Source of the DNA: Cytophagales bacterium
Lineage (GTDB): Bacteria; Bacteroidota; Bacteroidia; Cytophagales; Cyclobacteriaceae
Assembly: GCA_003504855.1 (NCBI GenBank)
Contig: DNZD01000334.1
Span: 1 to 5,637 of the forward strand
Direction of reading: 5' to 3'
DNA length: 5,637 bases
The notes beneath the pieces were generated by a model. It saw only the letters and a list, made by a program, of their open reading frames with translations. It was not told the origin of the DNA and made no database searches. Shown piece after piece: positions 1-5,637 of the stretch (the first letter of the stretch is position 1; each line of letters opens with the position of its first letter). Both the position numbers and the translations under genes were made by a program.

Positions 1-2876
1 AAAACCAGACTTTCTACAATGGAGGGTCGATAGGATTTGTTGAATTCACCGGTGTATACAGAAGTATCACAAACCCTACCGTCGTGGTTCCCCGTAAGCA
101 GATTGTTGAGTTCTTTGTGCCTGCTGTTCCCCTGGTGGAAGTTGGTCAAGCCAACCAGGTTAATGCTATCAATCCAGGAACCCCCGGCGCAGTTTACCAA
201 TACTGCGAGGCCGGAGGATTGATCACCATTACGGGCTACCCCAACGCGTTGGCTGGAACATCCATTGGCCGATTCACGGTAACCGATGCGGTATCAGGAG
301 CAGTTCTCTATGATGTTCCGCCTGTAGGCGCGTCCACCATTCCTACAGCGATTCCGCCTCGACTTGCAGGAAGTGTGTTTGTTGACAATGGAAACGGCAC
401 CGCGACACTCGATCCTGCCCAGTTGCCGCATGGATATAAGACCATGAAAATCACCTACACCTATCAGCAGAACAATTCTCCGTGCCAGACGACTGCCTCG
501 ATTGTTGTACAGGTAACGCCTAACCCCATTGCACGATTCAGTTTTGCCAGTGCATTCTCGCCCAATACACCAGTAGGAACCGCTTATTGTGAGAACCGTC
601 AGATTAATTTTGACGCAACAGGAAGTACCATTCCTGCCCCATTCTCAATCGTGAAGTACTCCTGGAAATTTGCTGAACCCAACACGGCTGATCCAGCACC
701 AGGAAGCCTTCCTACCGGATGGACCCATACCTATGCCACACCTTCCACGTATGCGCCTTCACTCGATGTCACATCCAATGTAGGTTGCCTATCCGTACCG
801 TATAATGCTGTACCGCCAACATTCCCTACTGTTGGATCATTTAGCCAATCTATCGTAGTTGATGCTATACCCAATGTGAAGACCAAAGTCACGGGAACGT
901 CCATCGGTGATACATTTGTCTTCTCAGACAACGGATCAACTTATACCGGTACACCGACTTTTGGATGGGATTTCGATGGCAACAACACCATTGATAAGAC
1001 GGGAGCAAGTGTAACAACGACTTACGCGACACCTGGTATGATCACATATGATATGACGGTTACCAGCTCAAGCGGATGCGTGAATAAACTGAGCCTGCAG
1101 CCTACGCCTGATCCCAGTCTGGTTCAGCCATATACCAATTATCGCAAGCTGATTATCCTGGATCGGGTTGCCCTCCCAGCCGGTGGAGTATACTCTACTG
1201 ACTTTGAGCCAATCACCGGAGGTAATGGAAACTGGCAACCCGGCGGAGTTGGAACCAGCATCGGTACTATTTACAAGTCGGCACTGACTTCCAGTTGGGC
1301 ATACGATCAAACGGATATCGCCACACCGGCCGAACCTCTGATCGTAAAACAGAACCTGTGGAAGACCGGCGTGGGATCAGCTACCTATAATCCGGCAGAA
1401 CATTCAGCGTTGTATTCTCCCAGCTTTGATTTGACCAAACTCAATCGTCCTATGATTTCCTTCAATGCCGTAGTGCAGATGGAGAAGAGTGACGGTGTGG
1501 TCCTGGAATATTCAACGGACAACCTGAACGTGGCTGACCCCAACAAAGTGTGGCTCACCCTCGGTGCCATCGGAGACGGGGAAGACTGGTTTACAGATCA
1601 AGGTATTGCCGGTCGCCCTGGTACACAGGTTGCCAACGACTATGGATGGAGTGGATCCGGCAATACACTCTGGCAAGGTCCCAAACACGTACTTGACGTG
1701 ATGTATCCCCCGGCAAATCCGGTGGCCCCTGCCAATGCGGTGTTCCGTTGGTCATTGGGTTCGGCGGTTGCTGCCAATGGTGTTATCCAGGCAAAAGGGT
1801 TTGCCCTGGACAACGTGCGGATTGGCGACCGGACCAGAACGGTATTGCTAGAGAGCTTCACCAGCGCAAGCAACAGCGATCCGTCTGAAAAGGTCGAAAA
1901 CACAGCCATTGCAAACTTCAATAGCAACGGTGTAGGCACAGAAGTGGTGAAGATCAATTATCACCTCGGCTTCCCGGCCAAGGATCCGTTCAATGAAGAC
2001 AATGCCGCCGATCCTTCGTCGAGAGCTTTGTTCTATAACATTGTGAAAACGCCACGGTCCGTAATGGATGGGCATGGAGATCCTTCCGGAAATGACGGAC
2101 TCTTCAGCTCATGGGTGCCCGGGTTCTATCAACTCAGAACCCTTCAGCTGGCTCAGGCATCAATCAACATCAATGCAGCCAATAACCTGAATGGTTCAGG
2201 GCAGCCCGATGGCGGAATCAAGATAGATATTGACTTCACATCTGAAGTGCTCACGGGCCTGCCCCCGAATACAACACTTCACGTAGCTGTCCTCGAGAAG
2301 GCCGTGCCATCAGGTTCGCTTTCTTCTTCACAACAAGCCATGATAAAGAGTGGAGAAACGAATTTTGAATTTGTTCTGAAAAAGATGCTGCCTACCGCCG
2401 CCGGTACACACTATAGTGCCGTGATACCTTATCATGGTACACCGAAAAAAGAATCCTTCGTATACTATCCTGAGGCAAAACGACTCTATGCCCCCGGAGG
2501 AGATCTGGCTGTGGCCGTGTTCCTGCAATCCGAGACGGCACCGTACGAAGTCTATCAGGTTGAAATTCTGAAGACAGTAATTGATCCCCCGGTTGTCACG
2601 GGAATTGAGCCTATCCCGGCCGATCAGATTATCGTGTATCCTAACCCAGCCAACAAGGAATTCACCGTACAATTCCCCGGCGCCTTGGCTGCCCCTGCTT
2701 CCATGCAACTGATCGATCAGGTGGGAAGCGCCAGCCTGAGAACAACGGCCGCAGAAGGATCAACTTCCAAGACGATCCTGACCGAAGGCCTCGCTTCCCT
2801 ACTCTACATCCTGCAAATTGAAATCGCCCCCGGCGTCATCACCCACAAAAAGGTGATGGTCGTACACCAGGAGTAG
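1..2876 (+). CDS. Large secreted PKD/Omp28-like protein with T9SS type A C-terminal sorting domain (5' partial)
   Basis: The reading frame is open to the left edge, with the first full codon at base 3, so 957 residues are visible and the true start is outside. The GTG at 84 is internal: in-frame coding continues upstream of it (FVEFTGVYRSITNP). Residue numbers here count from base 3. Visible parts are Ig-like sequence to about 170, a PKD-like domain at about 174-290, and a second at about 290-363 containing FGWDFDGNN. A jelly-roll-like region follows at about 395-612 (YSPSFDLTKLNRPMISF, then FALDNVRIGD). An Omp28/thioredoxin-like region at about 613-860 has VLLESFT, VKINYHLGFPAKDPF and FVLKKMLPTAAGTHY, but its CxxC site is absent. 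The end (about 875-957) is a T9SS type A domain with VYPNPANKEFTVQF and a terminal KKVMVV. By family knowledge such proteins cross the outer membrane through T9SS and are anchored or released. The ligand or substrate is unknown, and no catalytic residues are recognised. Two tandem TAG stops end the gene. Secretion route is well supported; molecular function is not. Confidence 0.9.
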   Translation, partial: NQTFYNGGSIGFVEFTGVYRSITNPTVVVPRKQIVEFFVPAVPLVEVGQANQVNAINPGTPGAVYQYCEAGGLITITGYPNALAGTSIGRFTVTDAVSGAVLYDVPPVGASTIPTAIPPRLAGSVFVDNGNGTATLDPAQLPHGYKTMKITYTYQQNNSPCQTTASIVVQVTPNPIARFSFASAFSPNTPVGTAYCENRQINFDATGSTIPAPFSIVKYSWKFAEPNTADPAPGSLPTGWTHTYATPSTYAPSLDVTSNVGCLSVPYNAVPPTFPTVGSFSQSIVVDAIPNVKTKVTGTSIGDTFVFSDNGSTYTGTPTFGWDFDGNNTIDKTGASVTTTYATPGMITYDMTVTSSSGCVNKLSLQPTPDPSLVQPYTNYRKLIILDRVALPAGGVYSTDFEPITGGNGNWQPGGVGTSIGTIYKSALTSSWAYDQTDIATPAEPLIVKQNLWKTGVGSATYNPAEHSALYSPSFDLTKLNRPMISFNAVVQMEKSDGVVLEYSTDNLNVADPNKVWLTLGAIGDGEDWFTDQGIAGRPGTQVANDYGWSGSGNTLWQGPKHVLDVMYPPANPVAPANAVFRWSLGSAVAANGVIQAKGFALDNVRIGDRTRTVLLESFTSASNSDPSEKVENTAIANFNSNGVGTEVVKINYHLGFPAKDPFNEDNAADPSSRALFYNIVKTPRSVMDGHGDPSGNDGLFSSWVPGFYQLRTLQLAQASININAANNLNGSGQPDGGIKIDIDFTSEVLTGLPPNTTLHVAVLEKAVPSGSLSSSQQAMIKSGETNFEFVLKKMLPTAAGTHYSAVIPYHGTPKKESFVYYPEAKRLYAPGGDLAVAVFLQSETAPYEVYQVEILKTVIDPPVVTGIEPIPADQIIVYPNPANKEFTVQFPGALAAPASMQLIDQVGSASLRTTAAEGSTSKTILTEGLASLLYILQIEIAPGVITHKKVMVVHQE

Positions 2877-2906
2877 TAGACTGTCAAACAGATGTGCATT
2901 AATTAT

Positions 2907-2944
2907 GAAAACCCCTGCCTTTTCGGTGGGGGTTTTCTTTTTTT
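2907..2944 (+). terminator. Intrinsic (Rho-independent) terminator
   Basis: A 13-bp stem has arms at 2907-2919 (GAAAACCCCTGCC) and 2925-2937 (GGTGGGGGTTTTC), pairing fully with two G-T wobbles. The loop is 5 nt (TTTTC), and seven T residues follow at 2938-2944. It lies 30 bp past the stop of the T9SS-domain gene, so it should end that transcript and separate it from the terC operon. On the opposite strand the hairpin is not followed by a T-run, so it reads as one-directional. Confidence 0.92.
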
Positions 2945-2992
2945 GAACCCCGGCCTTTACTAATTTCAAGCCTTAACCGATTACCCAGCTAC

Positions 2993-3820
2993 ATGGAAAT
3001 ATTCCTCTCTGCAGACACCTGGCTGGCCCTCCTTACCCTCTGCTTCCTCGAGATCGTACTCGGCATCGACAACATCATCTTCATTTCGATTGTATCCAAC
3101 AAACTACCTGAAGAACTCCGGCCCAAAGCCCGAAATACGGGCCTTGCCCTCGCCATGATTGTCAGGATCGGATTCCTCCTCGGTATCACCTGGATCATCG
3201 GATTCACCCAGCCCCTATTCACCGTGCCTGCCAACTGGATTATGGCCAGTGCCCTGGATGTCAGCGGCCGTGACCTGATCCTGGGATTTGGTGGCATGTT
3301 CCTCATCGCCAAAAGCACCATGGAGATTAACCATGAAATGGAGGGCAGTGATGACGACGAAGAAGGCGAAAACGGTGAGAAAAAGTCTTCTATCACGCTT
3401 TCCGGAACCATCGTTCAGATTGTATTGCTGGACATCATCTTCTCTTTTGACTCTATCCTGACCGCCGTAGGAATCGTAGACCGCGACAAGGTGATCATCA
3501 TGATTCTTGCTGTGATCGTTTCCATCATCGTTATGATGTTTTTCAGCGGCACCATCAGCCGGTTTATTCAGCAACACCCCTCCATGGAAGTCCTTGCCCT
3601 CGGTTTTCTGATCCTGATTGGGTTTATGCTATTCCTCGAAGCGTTGCATTATATCGTGCCGAAAGGCTATATCTATTTTGCCATTGCGTTCTCTATGCTC
3701 ATTGAACTCACCAATATCCGGGTGCGGAAGAAAAGAAACCTGAAGAGTAAGCCGGTCAAGCTCAATAAGCCCTTCAGTGAGGAAGAGATGAAAGACGCAG
3801 TGAAGGACCTCAATAAGTAA
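2993..3820 (+). CDS. TerC family integral membrane protein (metal ion transport/homeostasis)
   Basis: This 275-residue protein is very hydrophobic, with about seven membrane segments (roughly 10-33, 50-70, 93-107, 136-160, 166-186, 199-218 and 226-242). The two family signatures are EIVLGIDNIIF (20-30) and its counterpart LLDIIFSFDSILTAVG (145-160). The membrane-embedded acidic residues E20, D26, D147 and D153 are in the expected places for the paired halves of TerC (PF03741). Members such as Alx and Bacillus TerC are linked to manganese export or metalation of exported proteins, and others to tellurite resistance; the ion here cannot be read from sequence. Between the two halves is a loop rich in Asp and Glu (117-129), and the tail after 243 is basic then mixed charge. 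The ATG at 2993 is chosen because the product starts at the usual MEIFLSADTW-type N-terminus; no clear ribosome binding site precedes it. It is the first gene after the terminator and leads a four-gene run, with an 11-bp gap to the next gene. Confidence 0.93.
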   Translation: MEIFLSADTWLALLTLCFLEIVLGIDNIIFISIVSNKLPEELRPKARNTGLALAMIVRIGFLLGITWIIGFTQPLFTVPANWIMASALDVSGRDLILGFGGMFLIAKSTMEINHEMEGSDDDEEGENGEKKSSITLSGTIVQIVLLDIIFSFDSILTAVGIVDRDKVIIMILAVIVSIIVMMFFSGTISRFIQQHPSMEVLALGFLILIGFMLFLEALHYIVPKGYIYFAIAFSMLIELTNIRVRKKRNLKSKPVKLNKPFSEEEMKDAVKDLNK

Positions 3821-3831
3821 CCTGTTATTGT

Positions 3832-4356
3832 ATGACTGATCTACGCTATCCCATCGGGAGGTTTGAGCCGCGCGAGCACTATTCGCAAGAGGACATCACG
3901 GATGCCATCGGTAGAATTCAATCGCTGCCAACCCGACTGGCCAAAGCCATAGCAGGGCTTACAGATGCCCAACTGGATACCCCCTACCGCGAAAGCGGCT
4001 GGACCGTTCGGCAGGTGGTGCACCATGTCGCCGATAGTCACATGAATGCGTACATCCGTACGAAATGGACCTTGACTGAGGATACACCAACCATCAAAGC
4101 CTACCTGGAAAAGTTATGGGCGCAAACCGCTGAAAACACGTCACCGCCTACCGTCTCGATCGACCTCTTGAGTGCCTTGCATCAGCGCTGGGTTTCGCTG
4201 CTGAAAACCCTCACCCCCAGTCAGTTGCAAATGAGTTTTAACCATCCGCAAACGGGCAAACAAGTTTCCCTCGACCGCATGATTGCCATGTATGCCTGGC
4301 ATGGTGACCATCACCTGGCGCATATTACTAACCTGAAGCAAGGCAGGAACTGGTAA
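3832..4356 (+). CDS. YfiT/BstA-like DinB-fold putative metal-dependent hydrolase or thiol transferase
   Basis: The 174-residue product matches the YfiT branch of the DinB superfamily (DinB_2) along its whole length, close to the usual size of about 175. Diagnostic stretches are YPIGRFEPRE (6-15), LDTPYRESGWTVRQVVHHVADSHMN (split here as LDTPYRESGW at 48-57 and TVRQVVHHVADSHMN at 58-72), and YAWHGDHHLAHI (154-165). The fold is a four-helix bundle binding a divalent metal through three histidines; the likely ligands are H65, H157 and H161, with H160 and H164 alongside. Bacillus YfiT-type proteins are annotated as bacillithiol S-transferases or metal-dependent hydrolases, and many Bacteroidota make bacillithiol, so detoxification by thiol conjugation is a fair inference but not shown. 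There is no signal peptide, so it should be cytoplasmic. It starts 11 bp after the terC-family stop and ends 4 bp before the next gene, implying co-transcription. Confidence 0.92.
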   Translation: MTDLRYPIGRFEPREHYSQEDITDAIGRIQSLPTRLAKAIAGLTDAQLDTPYRESGWTVRQVVHHVADSHMNAYIRTKWTLTEDTPTIKAYLEKLWAQTAENTSPPTVSIDLLSALHQRWVSLLKTLTPSQLQMSFNHPQTGKQVSLDRMIAMYAWHGDHHLAHITNLKQGRNW

Positions 4357-4360
4357 ATCC

Positions 4361-5296
4361 ATGGCTGACCCAGGATACCACAGACCTCCGGTTCTATTCA
4401 CCCCTCACCTAGAGACAATTTATCCGGCACTATTCCGGAAAGTCAACGTCGCAAAGCCAGTTCGCGAACGAATAAACACTCCGGACGACGATTTTCTCGA
4501 CCTGGATTATTACCGCCAGGGCGCAAACCACTGTGTGATCATCAGTCATGGGCTGGAGGGAAACTCCACGAGGGCTTACATACGCGGCATGGCAAAGGCA
4601 ATGCTGGACGCAGGTTTCGATGTCATTGCCTGGAACTACCGGGGCTGTAGTGGGGAACTCAATCGCCAACGCAGGTTCTATCACAGCGGCGCAACAGACG
4701 ACCTGGCAACTGTGGTTTCGCACGCCGCAGCCAAATACCCGGCGATTTCCCTGGTGGGCTTCAGCCTGGGTGGTAACCTGACGCTCAAATACCTGGGCGA
4801 TGGCCAACATCACCCTGCCATCAGCAAGGCGGTCGCGTTTTCGGTCCCCATGGATTTGTACACCAGTTGCCTTGAAATTTCAAAGCCCGGAAACTGGATC
4901 TATGCCAGACGCTTTCTCAAGAGCCTCAAACTGAAAGTGCGTACCAAGGCCGCCGTCAGAACAGACTTGCCTATGGCTGATCTGGACACGGTTAATACAC
5001 TCATGGAATTTGATAATGTATTCACAGGTCCCGTCCACGGATTCAAAGATGCCATGGACTACTACACCCGTTGTAGTTCACTGCCTGTGTTGCCAAACAT
5101 TAATGTCCCGACCCTGGTGGTGAACGCAAAAAATGATCCGTTCCTGAGCAGTGCCTGCTATCCGGCTGCTTCGGCAGCTTCCAGGTCAGTGGTGCTCGAG
5201 TACCCGGAGCATGGTGGCCATGTTGGTTTTGCCCGGTTCGGCCAGAAAGGACTATATTGGTCCGATATGAGGGCTGTTGCATTCCTGGCCCATTAA
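4361..5296 (+). CDS. YheT-family alpha/beta hydrolase
   Basis: This 311-residue protein has the full layout of the YheT group of alpha/beta-fold hydrolases (COG0429), which is about 310-340 residues. The N-terminal part has HLETIYPALFRKV (16-28), typical of the family. HGLEGNSTRAYIRGMA (63-78) holds the oxyanion-loop HGLEG, and WNYRGCSGE follows at 91-99. The nucleophile elbow is GFSLGGN with Ser135, the acid is Asp259 in NAKNDPFL, and the base is His287 in EHGGHVGF, so the catalytic triad is intact. Esterase or acyl-hydrolase activity is expected; the natural substrate of YheT proteins is not established. No signal peptide or membrane segment is visible, so it is probably cytoplasmic. The ATG at 4361 lies 4 bp after the preceding stop and gives a product that begins just before the conserved N-terminus. 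The next gene starts 2 bp after its stop, so translation is probably coupled. Confidence 0.93.
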   Translation: MADPGYHRPPVLFTPHLETIYPALFRKVNVAKPVRERINTPDDDFLDLDYYRQGANHCVIISHGLEGNSTRAYIRGMAKAMLDAGFDVIAWNYRGCSGELNRQRRFYHSGATDDLATVVSHAAAKYPAISLVGFSLGGNLTLKYLGDGQHHPAISKAVAFSVPMDLYTSCLEISKPGNWIYARRFLKSLKLKVRTKAAVRTDLPMADLDTVNTLMEFDNVFTGPVHGFKDAMDYYTRCSSLPVLPNINVPTLVVNAKNDPFLSSACYPAASAASRSVVLEYPEHGGHVGFARFGQKGLYWSDMRAVAFLAH

Positions 5297-5298
5297 AG

Positions 5299-5637
5299 AT
5301 GTTTGCCCGTTACTCCCTAAGTGCCGCCCCTGAGGCTGTAGCCGATCGGTTTTCAGTAGATGTTCCGAAAGCCTACCAGCCGATGTTTAACGCGGCGCCC
5401 ACCCACCTGCTTCCCGTAATTACCAATGACAGTTCCTCCGGACTTTCATTTTTCTATTGGGGTACGTCACCCGCCTGGGCCAACAAAAAGCCCGTCGGGG
5501 AAAAGATTATCAATGCACGGATTGAAACGCTTGAAGAAAAGCCCGTACTGAGAAAGAAATTGCGTGATCATCGCTGCCTGATCCCGGCGGATGGATTCTA
5601 TGCGTGGAAGAGAACGGGCAAAAAGACAAGCATTCCC
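5299..5637 (+). CDS. SRAP (YedK/HMCES-like) family protein lacking Cys2 and catalytic Glu, 3' partial
   Basis: The frame opens at ATG 5299, 2 bp after the hydrolase stop, and runs without a stop off the right edge, giving 113 residues of a family usually about 220-250 long. SRAP hallmarks are present in order: MFARYSL at the N-terminus (family MCGRYS-like), FNAAPTHLLPVI (30-41), FFYWGTSPAW (51-60), KIINARIETLEEKP (69-82) and RCLIPADGFYAWK (92-104). In YedK and HMCES, Cys2, an Asn in NARxET, a Glu in GFYEW and a later His form the site that crosslinks to abasic sites in single-stranded DNA. Here the Asn is kept (N72), but Cys2 is Phe (codon TTT, 5302-5304) and the Glu is Ala102 (codon GCG, 5602-5604). 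The His would lie beyond the window. Family membership is clear; crosslinking activity is doubtful. It is the fourth gene of the run beginning with the TerC-family gene. Confidence 0.88.
   Translation, partial: MFARYSLSAAPEAVADRFSVDVPKAYQPMFNAAPTHLLPVITNDSSSGLSFFYWGTSPAWANKKPVGEKIINARIETLEEKPVLRKKLRDHRCLIPADGFYAWKRTGKKTSIP

Noticed and set aside
84..86. GTG at 84 as the start codon of the large T9SS-domain gene.
   Set aside because: The same frame is open to base 3 and encodes protein-like sequence of the same style, and no signal peptide follows the GTG. The gene is simply cut by the window edge.
250..1266. The pentapeptide GTSIG occurs three times in the large secreted protein (near bases 256, 895 and 1252), hinting at a repeat unit.
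   Set aside because: The flanking residues do not align beyond the pentapeptide, and the spacings are unequal. It is likely chance in Thr/Ser/Gly-rich Ig-like sequence.
2328..2708. Minus-strand open frames of 60-140 codons across the window, such as the one here, 2989-3411 and 4430-4813.
   Set aside because: Each lies wholly or almost wholly inside a well-supported + strand gene, and their translations show no family motifs and low-complexity or implausible composition. They are shadows.
2942..2968. A possible Bacteroidota promoter before the TerC-family gene: TTTG at 2942-2945 and TAATTTCA at 2961-2968, against the TTTG / TAnnTTTG consensus.
   Set aside because: The -7 element has two mismatches and the spacing of 15 bp is shorter than the usual 19-21 bp, and the TTTG overlaps the terminator T-run. 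A promoter is expected here but this site is not convincing.

Overview
The window is about 5.6 kb, and every real gene lies on the + strand. It looks like chromosome of a Bacteroidota bacterium, most likely a Cytophagales-type one. The main evidence is a secreted multidomain protein ending in a type IX secretion system (T9SS) sorting domain, a system confined to this phylum and its relatives. The lack of clear Shine-Dalgarno sequences before the starts and the family signatures of the downstream proteins agree with this. No RNA gene, insertion sequence, CRISPR array or phage-like gene was seen.

Region 1 (1-2876) is the 3' part of a large surface or secreted protein whose start lies left of the window. 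It carries two PKD-like Ig folds, a jelly-roll-like region, a thioredoxin-fold Omp28-like region without a CxxC pair, and the T9SS domain. Tandem stop codons and a strong intrinsic terminator (2907-2944) close this unit.

Region 2 (2993-5637) is a tightly packed run of four genes with gaps of 11, 4 and 2 bp, almost certainly one operon. In order they are a TerC-family membrane protein (metal ion handling), a YfiT/BstA-like DinB-fold putative thiol transferase or metal-dependent hydrolase, a YheT-type alpha/beta hydrolase, and the N-terminal 113 residues of an SRAP/YedK/HMCES-family protein that runs off the right edge. The set suggests a housekeeping or stress-protection operon (metal, thiol, DNA damage), but that joint role is inference.

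The most notable observation is in the SRAP gene. The two residues central to abasic-site crosslinking, Cys2 and the Glu of the GFYEW motif, are replaced by Phe and Ala, while the rest of the fold signature is well kept. It may be a catalytically dead or repurposed SRAP protein. No clearly new multi-gene system is visible.
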